Shown: in pieces, positions 1 through 11,349 of the stretch | How the letters are laid out: each line of letters opens with the position of its first letter | Position numbering within the stretch: the first letter of the stretch is position 1 | NCBI RefSeq assembly: GCF_018873765.1 | Contig: NC_057925.1 | Location: 43,121,010 to 43,185,009 of the forward strand | Source: Telopea speciosissima | Lineage: Eukaryota > Streptophyta > Magnoliopsida > Proteales > Proteaceae | Length of the DNA: 64,000 bases | Direction: 5' to 3' | Made by a program: the position numbers and the translations under genes | Notes under the pieces: generated by a model | Databases searched by the model: none | What the model was told of the DNA's origin: nothing | The model's input: only the letters and a program-made list of their open reading frames with translations

Positions 1-844
1 GATACTTCTTAATTACCACACCTCATCTTTGATACCACATGTTTGATATTTGGGTAGAACTAACTGTCAAAAGATAACCATTAAGAAGCGGGTACTCAAG
101 TTTTTTTTTTTTTTTTTGTGTTAGAAGATATTCAAGTTCTTATAAACCTTTGGCCAAAGATTTCATACACGGCCGTACAAGCATGCACGGTCGTGTCCCC
201 TCTCACAAAGAGTAAGAAAAATCATAAATCCCCCACCCATAGTTAATGCCTCAAAACTCCCACTCTCTCACATGCACGACTTACACAGCATTTTCTAGAG
301 TTGCAAATGGGTGGGAAGGAGATGTAATTTCATGGTGGCCGGGTTTCTTTCTAGTCATGAATGATACAACAACAAAGATCCATTGGCCTTACAGAAGACA
401 ATAGCTGTTTCTTACAGTAATGTGTATTATAGCTTTCTTTTTATGGTGGAAGCATATTCTTTATCATATCAAAGAAGCATTCATTCTGTCATGGTTTTTT
501 TGTTTGGGAGATTATCAGCGACACCCCCTCCGATAGCCGGTTCAATTAATGTTAAATTTATTAATTTTCATTATCTCTATCTAATGTATGTTATGTTGTT
601 GGAGCTAATTTATAGACCTTTCGTTTGTTGGATTGGTTTTAATAGAGTAATGCTAATGCAGATTTAAATGTTATTTGATTGAATTGATTAGGTTGTGATT
701 CAGGGACAACAGTGTGTATATATGAAAGCTTGATGAATCTTGTATTATTGATTCTCCTTGCATCTATGTTATATGAAATGTTATATAGGTTTCTGTTGTT
801 CTTTACTTTCTTAATCTGGTTGCAAATTCAATTTTAACTTCATA
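1..844. other. Intergenic, no gene seen
   Basis: AT-rich sequence with a poly-T run near 104-117. The longest open frame (383-667, plus) has unbiased composition and no recognisable motif, so I do not call it a gene. Confidence 0.6.
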
Positions 845-914
845 TGTCTTTAGCTCAAACTAGTAGAGCACTTGAGGACTTCCCAAGAGATGATGGTTCG
901 AATCCATCAAGATT
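845..914 (+). pseudogene. tRNA-like sequence (tRNA pseudogene or SINE head)
   Basis: The stretch contains an A-box-like segment with a D-arm (GCTC...GAGC around 853-869) and a perfect 5 bp T-arm around the B box (GATGG-TTCGAAT-CCATC, about 890-906). The outer ends (GTCTT and AAGAT) can pair as an acceptor stem. The anticodon arm is imperfect and the residue at position 33 is not T, so a working tRNA is unlikely. It may be a decayed organellar-type or nuclear tRNA, or the head of a tRNA-derived SINE; no SINE body or A-tail is evident. Confidence 0.4.
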
Positions 915-1272
915 CATTAAATTTTCTTATGTCTAATTTATTAAATTCTTATGGTACGAGTAGAAATGAAAGTCATGCATACAACATTATAGAATTGAAA
1001 CGATGAACATAAATCAACTTGATTCATATGGAGGCACAAATCTATTTGATTCAATTTGAAAATTGTTTAAGATACTTTTTTTTTGGGGGTAAAAACATAC
1101 ATTTATTTTTGTTTCTCCACCATTGAGGACTGCTAATATTAATTAGAGAAATGAGAATACGAATGCATTCTAATGGAAGAGTTATTCGAAACCATCTACA
1201 GAAACAACACTCAATATTAGGTTGAAAATAGAATTGTAATTAAAATATGAGAAAAATAACTCTGTTCAGGAG

Positions 1273-1466
1273 TAATTGGTTTAAGGGATGCAGTTTTCTG
1301 TCCGAGAGTATGGCCTATGCCAGTACTCCCATGAGTCTATCTCTTTCCTCCCCTATATGAAAAGACACCTCTACCCCCTTGTTTTGAGGAGGAGAGAGAT
1401 GGACCCATGGGAGTGGTGGCGTAGGCCACACTCCTGGACAGAAAACTGCATCCCTTAAGCCAATTA
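1273..1466. mobile_element. Palindromic MITE, 194 bp
   Basis: The two halves are inverted copies. Both arms start TAATTGG(T/C)TTAAGGGATG and remain alignable for about 75 bp, through CAGTTTTCTGTCC and TGTCTATCTCTTTCC-like sequence. No ORF is present. The ends contain TA, so a TA target duplication as in Tc1/mariner MITEs is possible but cannot be separated from the palindrome. Confidence 0.8.
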
Positions 1467-2369
1467 GCTTTCAAAAGTTTTTATTTTGTAATTGACCCTT
1501 TACATTATAAAGCCATTTTGAAAGATCTATAAGGAATCAAGGATTGATCATCTAATGTGTTGATGGAGTGAATGGATTAAATTTTATTTTACATTTTCAC
1601 CCCCAATGTAACTAATGGGCTTGTTCCTTTGTATCATAATTGTGCTGGTCATGAGGTATCGAGATCTTTGGAAAAATGAGTGGCAAATCCAAGAAAGGAT
1701 ACCCTCAACATGAGGATGATCCAACTTGTTTTTATTGTACAACAATATGTATAGAGGTTCTTTATGTAAGTGACAGTAATTTTATAAATGGGGTGTGCTA
1801 GTATGACCGAATAAGAGACATTTGAAATGCTTGCTTTATGAAAATTCAAAGAGAATCTCCAATGACACTTTTTTTCTCTCTCACACACATACCATATCTA
1901 TCACAGAAAGATGCATATTTTTGCCACACGTGCATTTGTACGTGCACTTTTACTAGTATATATATATATATTTAGCGCACTGCTTGCTTGAAGCCGGTTC
2001 CTATGTGAAATATTATTCAAGAATTCCTCTTCCATTTAAGAAAGTCTTTTTCATTCTTTTGTGAAAGGAGTGAAATTCATTCCCTATCCCACCCTTGGAA
2101 AAGAATTTGACATATTTTAGACTTCTTTGGAAATTCATTTTGTGGGCCGGATAAAAAATTACGTTTCCAAATATTGTAATTCACAATGTCAAGTCGGATA
2201 AGAAGAGAGAATAGTTGGTTGAATGGACTCAAATATGGGTATGTTGCATGGTGAAGGAGTGGAGCGTAATGAGCAAGTAAGCGAGTGATTGATCTCGCAT
2301 TGGGCTTATTGAGTTGAACGTGTTCAAAGCTCCTATACTCGTCTTCTTGTGTTCTTGTATATATTATTT
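1467..2369. other. Intergenic, no gene seen
   Basis: AT-rich sequence with a short (TA)n run near 1955-1972. The small open frames on the minus strand (1649-1888, 2077-2382) have no recognisable motif. Confidence 0.6.
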
Positions 2370-2785
2370 GTGTTTTAAGCAAAATAAATCCTAATCCTAA
2401 CTTGAAACTGAAGCAGGCTTTAACTCCAACTGTATTTACGACTCCTATCGTTAACCAACAACTAGAAGATAAAACTAAATTTGATAGAAATATCCCTAAT
2501 TAAATCAATGCGCATCAGGTTCAATATCTGAAAACCCTTTCAACATCAACAGCCATTCAACATAGCAGCAGCGGGTACGACCGAGATAGCAGAAACTCCT
2601 TTTTTTTTTTTTTTTTTTAAGACTTGCAGAATTTTTTTTTATCTTCTACTTCTGACACAATGTAACAAACCTAAGCCTAACAAACAAGGGCCTTTAGATG
2701 AGAAGAAGAGTAGAGAGAGAACTGGTTCAGCGATACCTCCAATCTTTATTTATAACCAGCAATTGTACTTTCGATAGGAATAACA

Positions 2786-3104
2786 TGATAAAGCTAGGGA
2801 GATTCAAGGATAATGGACACACAAGAGGAAGAACAATAGAATTAACGTGGTTCAGTCTATGTTGTGACCTACATCCACCCATAAACTCTCCTACCTTCCT
2901 TGCATTTTCATGGAGAAACATCCATATTAAATAGTACAAGCTATCAATCCCACAACCCCTAGGATCACGATTGTGAATCCTCGTAAATAGGAAACTACAT
3001 ACAATCAGCAACATCCCTTCCCCATATATACTGTAAAATCAATTTAGATCAATCAACAATATCTTACTATCTATACAACAGGAATCAAATTTTATCCGCT
3101 AACA
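2786..3104 (-). repeat. Copia-1 3' LTR
   Basis: 319 bp, TGATAAAG...CCGCTAACA as read on the plus strand. It is preceded on the minus strand by a polypurine tract visible as the C-run at 3105-3113 on the plus strand. Confidence 0.93.
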
Positions 3105-6100
3105 CCCCCCCCCTCAAATTGGTGCTGGGAGGATCACACAGCATCAATTTGCGGACCAAGAAATCGTGACGAGCTTGAGTCATTGGTTTGGTAAAAAAAT
3201 CTGCCAACTGTAATGAGGAAGAGATATGAGGCAGGCTAAGAGTGCCTCGCTGAACCTTGTCCCGAATTGCATGACGAGCCACCTCGATGTGTTTTGTACG
3301 TTCGTGAAATACCGGATTGGTTGCAATCTGAATTGCACTAGTATTATCAGCATACAAGACAGTTGGGCCAGTTGGTGCAAACCCAATTTCCGTAAGTAAA
3401 CCACGCAACCATTGTATTTCAGAATAGGCAGAGGACATGGCCCTGTATTCGGCCTCCGTAGAAGACTTTGACACAATCCTGCTTCTTACATCGCCAGGAT
3501 ATTAATGATGACCCAAAAAACATACACAAGCCCGTGATGGATCGACGAGTGTTAGGACACCAGGCCCAATCTGCTTCTGCATAAGCCCGAAGGTCGTGTT
3601 TAGAAACCACAGGATAAAAGAGGCCATGGTCAGCAGTGCCAAGTAAATAGCGAAGTATTCGAAAGACAGCAGTTAAGTGAGGCAGCCGTGGGTCCGCCAT
3701 GAACTGGCTAACAATATTGACCGCGTGTGCAATATTAGGACGGGTCTTGGTGAGGTAGATGAGGCTGCCCACAAGTCGTCGATAGAGGGTAGGATCTGAA
3801 ACGGGATCCCCATCATCCTTCCAAAACTTTACATTGACCTCCAGTGGAGTAGATACAGCCCGGGCAGCATCCATATGGCCAAGGGCAATCAGATCATGGG
3901 CATATTTGTGTTGATTGATGAATATTCCCTGAGAAGACCGATGAACCTCTAGGCCAAGAAAATATGTCACTTCCCCCAAATCTTTCATGTGAAAGGAATT
4001 TCGCAGGGTATCCTTTATCTTGGAAATGTCTTGTATATCGTCACCGGAGATGAGAATATCATCAACATACACCAAAAGAAGACTGAGGCCTGTCGAGGAG
4101 TGTTTGAGAAACAGAGAGTGGTCATATTGACTCTAAGAATACCTGGCTTGAATAAGAGTAGTGTGAAACTTTTCAAACCATGCCCGGGGGGCCTGCTTGA
4201 GGCCGTACAAAGACCTATTCAGGCGGCATACCGAAGTGGAGGCACTATTGAGGCCCTGTGGAGGGCTCATGTAAACAGTCTCTTTGAGACCCTATGCAAG
4301 AATGCATTTTTGACGTCCATTTGATATATGGGCCACTGATGAGAAGAAGCCACTGCCAATACAAGTTGCACCGTGGTCATTTTAGCAACCGGTGCAAAAG
4401 TCTCATCATAATCGATCCCACATTCTTGGCGGTTCCCCAAAGCAACCAAACGCGCCTTATATCTTTCGAGGGACCCATCCGATTTCAATTTTACTGAAAA
4501 AACCCACTTGCACCCAATTGGTTTGACCCCTGGAGGACAAGGAATCAGATCCTAGGTGTTGTTCTCTGCAAGGGCGTGGAGCTCATCATTCATGGCCTGC
4601 TGCCAACAGACATCCTTTATAGCCTGCGAATAAGAAGTAGGTATAGGAACAGTATCCAGAGATGCAAATAATGAAGTAATAAGGCGAACAGGTTTTGTGA
4701 TGATTCTAGTAGAACGACGAACAGCCATAGGTTCAATCTCGGGCCCTATTGGTTGATCAAGGGGTGTCTCCGTGGCCGGTGGTGGTGGAGTTGGGGCGGC
4801 CATGGCCGAGAGAGCCCGATCGGTAGGAGGCATGGCCGGCTGGAAAGTTGGAGAAGAATACAAAGGAAGAACTGAGCACTGAGATGGAGCAGGGCTAAAA
4901 GTGGGAAAGAATAATGTGTTTTCAACAAAAATGACATTGCGAGAAACTCGAATCCGATTAACCTTTGGGTCAAAACAAAGAAACCCCTTTTGCTCAGAGG
5001 CGTACCCCAAAAACGTACAGGCTGAAGATTGGGCTGTGAATTTGGTACGTTCATGAGAGGGAAGATGGACATAGCAAAGGCACCCAAATGTCCTGAGATG
5101 GTCATAAGTAGGGTGAGAACCGTATAGGCGAAAATAAGGAGTGTCATTGGTTATAGTGTCAGCCACTTGGAGATTAATGAGGTAAACCGTTGTGTGAACG
5201 GTTTCAGGCCAAAAATCAGATGTTACACTGGATTCCAAGAACAAAGTTCGAACAGTCTCAAGAATATGATGGTTCTTACGCTCGGCAACCCCATTTTGCT
5301 GAGGGGTATCCGGGCAAGAATGTTGGGAAATGATCCCTCTATCGCGCAACTGAGATTGAAAAGGGGTAAACATATATTCCCCCCCTGAGTAAGAGCGAAC
5401 GGTTTTTAATTTAGTACCAATTTGGGTCTCAATCATAGCCAGAAAATGGAGCAATTTGGAATAAACCTCTGATTTGGCCTGCAAAAAATATACCCAAGTA
5501 ATACGACTATAGTCATCTACAAATATAAGAAAGTACTTGTAGCCCTGTCAAGAGATCACCGGGGCCATACCCCAGACATCAGTATGCACAAGATCAAAAA
5601 TTGCAGTGGATTTAGAGGTATGCAAAGGAAATGGCAAAACTTTGCTTTTCCCCATCAAACAACTCGAACAAGAAGAAACAACATCTTGATTTGTGAAATG
5701 ATTATGCTTGGGAAATAAATCTGAATTTAACATAAAAAGAAATTTTTTAGCATGGGGATGGCCCAACCGACGGTGCCAAAGAGTACACAATGTTTGTTTA
5801 TTTGTAGAAGAAGAAGCAGAAAAAGCATATATAGGGAGAGGGGGATTCCGTCCAAGGTGAACAGCCGGCCATTCTTACTCCCCTTCCTGATCAGCTTCCC
5901 AGTGCCCTGATCCTGAATCACACAACCAGCACAGGAAAAAGAAAACAGCAATTGTTATCCACTAATTAACCAACCGAGAGTAAATTGTCCGAAAGAGATG
6001 GTACCAATAAAACATTATGAAAATCCATGGATGGTGCAAGAGAGATTTTCCCAACGCCAGACGCGGGAATAGTATGGCCATTGGCCGTGTGGATAGTAGG

Positions 6101-7196
6101 ACCCTAGTTAGAGGGTGTAAACTCTTTGAAATTATGTGGAGACCATGTCATATGGTTGGACGCGCCCGAGTCTAATATCCAAGTATTAGGAGTAGTTTGA
6201 GGAATACCTGTAAACCCCATGGCAGTAAAGGCCGAAGAAATAGAAGATTGAATCATCTTTTGAATGGCATCCGGTGCAATAGATGATGTAGGAGGAGCCA
6301 TAGACACAACATCATCGGTAGTGGGTGATGTCATCTCAGAAGTAGTGGCCTGATAAGCCTTGACCGTGTTGCGTGGAGGGAAAGTCGGGCATTCAGAGAT
6401 ATGGTGGCCCGGCTTCTTACAATAGCGGCACATTTTCTGGCATTTAGTAGCATAGTGCCCAAACTCTTTACAAGAGTAGCACTGGACTTTGCTTAGATCA
6501 CAATGCTGAGATTTCTGTGATTCCTTGGTGGCCAGGAAAGCCACATCAGGAGAGGTCCCCTCGGCCTGCTGCTGGTCAAGCAAAGAGTGAGAGTGAAGTC
6601 GTTGCTCTTCTTGAAGAAGTTCCTGAAGACATGTATCCAGGTCTGGGGATGGCACACGGTTGAGCAGACTAGCCCGAACAGATTCGAATTCTGGATGAAG
6701 TTTCATAAGGAATTGATTTCGCTGTGACACAGCGTGAATAGCTTGGATATTTGGAAGGGAGGTCGCTGCAACCCCATGATAAACGATGGAGGAATACTCC
6801 ATCCACATGTTCAGGAACTCAAAATAGTACTCTTGAATAGGTTTGCCGCCCTGCACAAATGTAGCCAGCGCTTGTTCAAGATGAAGCCGGCGTGCCTCAT
6901 TGGATTGCTTATACACGCGAGCCAAATATTCCCACATCTCTTTGGAAGTAGTATAAGAGCGAAGATTGATGGCAATGGAGGGTTCAACAGAATTGATAAG
7001 CCAAGAAATAACCTTGGCATTGTTGGTCAGCCAGGTCTTGTAGTTCTTGTCTTCTGTGGGGGGAAGGTTTGGGATCGGTTCCATCAATGAGTCCCCATAA
7101 TCCTTGCCCTTGTATATGATTCCGAAGCTGGAATTCCCACAAAAAATAGTTAGAACCATTGAAGCGAACGTGCACGATGCTCACTTTGTGCTCCAT
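3085..7196 (-). pseudogene. Copia-1 gag-pol polyprotein, broken
   Basis: Domains run in Copia order on the minus strand: Gag from the ATG at 7196 (opening MEHKVSIVHV) with a frame change near 7090; two CCHC zinc knuckles (CYSCKEFGHYATKC at about 6487 and CRYCKKPGHHISEC at about 6428); protease WILDSGASNHMT at about 6180; GAG_pre-integrase WHRRLGHPHAKK at about 5780; integrase 5540-4900; reverse transcriptase 4490-3800 with YVDD at about 4070; RNase H 3640-3105. Stops and frame changes occur after the protease (6104), before integrase, within RT (about 4270) and near 3480. In integrase the usual DNGGE reads YSGGE, so the second catalytic Asp is lost. The copy cannot make an intact polyprotein. 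Confidence 0.92.
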
Positions 7197-7294
7197 CACA
7201 AAAAATAGACTGCTGCACGAAGATGGATGATAGAGAGATTGGATAGAACCAGGGAAGCAGGAACCAAAGAACAAAAATTAACAACTGAGCCTTG

Positions 7295-7306
7295 GCTTTG
7301 ATACCA
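7295..7306 (-). promoter_or_regulatory. Copia-1 primer-binding site (tRNA-iMet type)
   Basis: The minus strand reads TGGTATCAAAGC directly after the LTR end. It matches the usual plant Copia PBS TGGTATCAGAGC with one difference. Confidence 0.9.
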
Positions 7307-7625
7307 TGATAAAGCTAGGGAGATTCAAGGATAATGGACACATAAGAGGAAGAACAATAGAATTAACGTGGTTCGGTCTATGCTGTGACCTACATCCACC
7401 CAGAAACTCTCCTACCTTCCTTGCATTTTCATGGAGAAATATCCATATTAAATAGTACAAGCTATCAATCCCACGACCCCTAGGATCACGATTGTGAATC
7501 CTCTTAAATAGGAAACTACATACAATCAGCAACATCCCTTCCCCATAAATACAGTAAAATCAATTTAGATCAATCAACAATATCTTACTATCTATACAAT
7601 AGGAATCGGATTTTATCCGCTAACA
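7307..7625 (-). repeat. Copia-1 5' LTR
   Basis: 319 bp partner of 2786-3104, about 96% identical by eye count. Confidence 0.93.
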
Positions 7626-8040
7626 TAACAATAAGATAACGAAACTAAAACAAGAAAGGAAACTACAACCTACACAACCATAAACTACTAAAACTCTATC
7701 TAACATAAGTACTGCCAACTGGGAAATAGGTCCGCACAACAGAATTACAACATAACAAGGTCTAAGTTGTCACTCACCCCATTAGTCTCTATATGATTAT
7801 GTTGTATTGTTGTGTTAAAAGTATGATGTCTGAAAGTTGTTTGATTTTCTTCTGCCATTTTTCCTTATAGTGAACAGTGAATGAGATGGACCTGATTATA
7901 AGGAGCAGTAGAAGAGAAAACAAGATGGACTCCGAATACATGATTAGGATTACAACATTTTCCTAGTAGACATCACACGTCCATCATTCATCTCACAGTT
8001 CCTTTCAATTTGCCAATTTATACTAACCAGAATCATTAAT

Positions 8041-8651
8041 TGTTGTGTTAGGAAATCTCTGGTAGGTCCTTTCTGCGTCGCAACCTACAAAAGGACGTCA
8101 GGGACAAGGGAGAGCCGGTGTGGTTCCGATCTAGGACTCTCCGATGCCTAAGTTAGATCTCTCTTAGCAATAGATGAATTACTAAAATTCAAGATGATCC
8201 ATGGGTTTGGAATACCTGAGTATTTATAGTTGAGTATGGCGGTGTGGAGAGTCCTCATAAGTGATGATGTGCTACGCAGGGTAGATCATCACGTAGTAGA
8301 GTTGTACTTGGAATAGTTCCTTATGAGATGTAGAGTCCTAGTAGGGAAGAGGTTCCCTAAGCTTCCTCTTCTCGTGTTGAGTTTGGTTAGGCTTATACCT
8401 CTTTGGGATAGTCCTCCCTTTGGTAAACCTCTAGTTGCAATCTTTTAGTGATAGGATAATGTAGATCTTGCCGATGATATCATGGTTGGGCCCCGTGGCT
8501 TGTATAGTAGACTTAGCCTGGGGTGGCCTCTTGGGTCCTATTCCTCTTGGGTTACCGAACTAGCTCTGTCGCGGTCGGGCTTGAGCTAGCCTCCTCTTCG
8601 GGTTAGGACACGTGGCATCTCGGGATTGGCCCGTATATTTTTGGTTTATCA
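8041..8651 (-). mobile_element. Solo LTR, 611 bp, Gypsy family also found at 61865
   Basis: TG...CA ends (TGTTGTGTTAGG...GGTTTATCA) with target duplication TTAAT at 8036-8040 and 8652-8656. Copy B of the duplication has the empty site (near 36930). No coding capacity. The middle shares GCCGGTGTGG and GGACTCTCCGATGC with the LTR at 61865-62575, and both carry TATAAATA on the minus strand (8220-8228 here), giving orientation. Confidence 0.85.
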
Positions 8652-10114
8652 TTAATCCCCATCAAATTCTTGGAAATAGTTGGGGACTGAAGAAAAGAGA
8701 GGGGGGGGGGGGGGGAGGAAGGGGGGGAGCTTATGAACAAATTGAATTGGTGTCCACTACACTTCTCTATTAAGATACGTCAACAACACAACCAAATAGA
8801 ATCGATCCAGCAAATCCACTCATTAGTAAATTTTGGGGGGCCCATATGCTCCATTGTTGCTTCGAATAGACTTTTGGATGGTTTACCAAAATCTGGACGG
8901 GTTGATGAAGCCCGTCATTTATTCCATGAAATGATAGATCGAGATGAGTTCACTTGGAATACCATGATTGCTGCGTATGCCAGATCAGGACGACTAATTG
9001 AAGCTCGACAACTTTTTGATGAGACCCCAAATCGGAGTTCTATTGCATAGTCTTCCCTTATCTCTGGGTATTCTTATGTGGGCTGTGGCATGGAAGTGCT
9101 TGAGTTGTTTTGGGAAATGCAATTGGAAGGACTCAAGCCCAACCAATACACTTTGGGCAGTGTTCTTCGTGCTTGCTCCATTGTTGTGGCACTCCAAAGA
9201 GGGCAATAGATTCATGCCTATGCTATCAAGACTCAATTTGATACAAACATTTTTGTTGTCACAGGACTTGTGGACATGTATGCCAAGGGCAAGTAAGTTT
9301 TGGAGGCAGAGTATTTATTTGAGACCATGCCTAACAAAAATAATCATGTGTTGTGGACTGCCATGGTCACTAGATACTCTCAGAATGGGGATGCGATTAG
9401 AGCAATGCAATGTTTCCGGGGCATGAGGTTGGAAGGCATTGGGTTAAACCAGTTCACCTTTCCCACTGTGTTAACTAGTTGTGCAATAGCTCTGCCCTTG
9501 GATTTGGAAAGGAAGTGCATGGTTGCATAATGTGGAGTGGTTTTGGGGCAAACATATTTGTTGAGAGTGCATTAGTTGATACGTATGCAAAGTGTAGAGA
9601 TATGAATAGTGCAAGGAGGGTATTGGAGGCTATGGAGGTTGATGTTTCTGGGAACTCTTTGATTGTTGGTTGTGTGAGGCTAGGGTTGGAAGATGAAACA
9701 CTTTCCTTATTTAAGACAATGCACTTGAAAAATATGAAGATGGATGATTTCACTTACCCATTTGTTCTAAACTCGTTTGCCTCCATTATGGATATACAAA
9801 AGCCCAGTCTATTCATTTCTCGATTGTGAAAACTGGTTTTGAATCTTACAGACATGTGAACAATGCTCTTGTAGACATGTATGCAAAGCGAGGAAGTTTA
9901 GATTGGGCTTCTAGAGTTTTCCACAAAATGCCTGAGTAGGATGTGGTGTCATGGACTTCGTTGATCACTGGTTACACACACTACAGGTCCCATTAAGAAG
10001 CACTGATGTTGTTTTGTGATATGAGAATTGCATGTATTGATCCAAACCAATTTATCAATGCCAACATTTTGGGTGTCTGTGCTGAACTAACTATTTTAGA
10101 GTTTGGGCGACAAG

Positions 10115-10575
10115 TGTTAAGAAAACAACGCCCAGAATGGCGATTTGCAAAGAAAAAAATGAAAACAGAGAGGGAGTACACAACGCACAACACAAAGATT
10201 TATGTGGTTCACCTCCAGTATGGAAGCTACATCCACGGTCGAGCAGTAGAACAGGTTTCACTATTTCTCTGAAAATGTTACAAAACCCTCATAAGCCTAT
10301 CTCAAAGAGATAAGAACAATATATAAGAAAACCCTAATCTAGAAAGTACACAAATACCCCAACCCAAAAATGCCAAAAAACCTGGGCCGGACCAAAACAT
10401 AACACATGGCTCAAAAGGTACTCATTTCGAAGATCTCGACGAGCCCAACACAACTCCAAGCCTTAGGCATGGAGCCCCACCATTTTTTGACATTCCGAGA
10501 TCATTTCGAGGCCGAAACGGCCCTCCGAAGGTCTCAACCGCACTATCTGGAACAAATCAAGCTTCACCAACAACA
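10115..10575. mobile_element. Solo LTR, 461 bp (family S461)
   Basis: It starts TGTTAAGAAAAC and ends CACCAACAACA, with target duplication ACAAG at 10110-10114 and 10576-10580. The empty site in copy B reads GGGCGACAAGTGCATGCC. It is homologous along its length to 41965-42405. No ORF of its own and no second LTR, so it is a solo LTR rather than a full element. Confidence 0.88.
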
Positions 10576-11349
10576 ACAAGTACATGCCAATTTCGTTAGC
10601 TGTGGCTTTCAATCATTCTTATCAGTAAAGAATTCACTGGTAACAATGTATGCTAAGTGCAAGTGCATAAAGGATGTTTATCAAGTATTTGACTCCATGT
10701 CAATCCAGGACATGGTCTTTTGGACTGCTTTGATTATTGGTCTTGCTAAGAATGGTAGGGGAAAAGATTCCCTTCTACTCTATGAGAAGATGATCATGCT
10801 GGCACAAGCCCTGACTTTGTTACTATCATTGGCTTGCAGTTCGCTTGCAGCCATGCAGGTCTTGTCGATGACGGTTGCCTCTACTTCTAGTCTATGGATA
10901 AGGTCCATGGTATTACACCTGCCCTTAAACACTATGCTTGTATAATTGATCTTCTTGGGCGATCTGGGAAGATGGATGAAGTGAAGGAATTGCTGAATCA
11001 AATGATAGTTAAACCTTATGCGACTATATGGAAGGCAGTGCTAGCTACATGTAGGATCCATGAGAACTTGGAGTTGGTTGTGGGAGATGCAAGGAACCTC
11101 TTTGAATTGGAACCTTCCCCATATGTTGTTTTATCTAATATTTATTCAGCACCTGATAGATAGGATGATGTTGCAAATGTACGTAGACTGATGAAATCAA
11201 AAGGCATTACTAAGGAGCCTGGATGTAGTTGGATTGAGATGAACAGAAGAATTAACACCTTTATGGCTGAAGATAGAAGCCACCAAATGATGATAGAAAT
11301 ATATGCCAAGCTCAATGAGATAATGATCTCAATGAAAAAAGTTGGGTAT

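Larger units (their letters stand above)
2786..7625 (-). mobile_element. Full-length Ty1/Copia LTR retrotransposon (Copia-1)
   Basis: The element has two 319 bp LTRs (2786-3104 and 7307-7625), TG...CA ends, and an exact 5 bp target duplication TAACA (2781-2785 and 7626-7630). Reading the minus strand, the 5' LTR is followed at once by a primer-binding site complementary to initiator-tRNA-Met (TGGTATCAAAGC), and a purine tract precedes the 3' LTR. I count 12 mismatches between LTRs (about 3.8%), implying a fairly recent insertion. It sits in copy A only; copy B has the uninterrupted sequence. The internal genes carry stops and frameshifts. Confidence 0.95.

Noticed and set aside
383-667. 94-codon plus-strand frame near the window start
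   Set aside because: No domain, no support from composition, no conserved neighbour.
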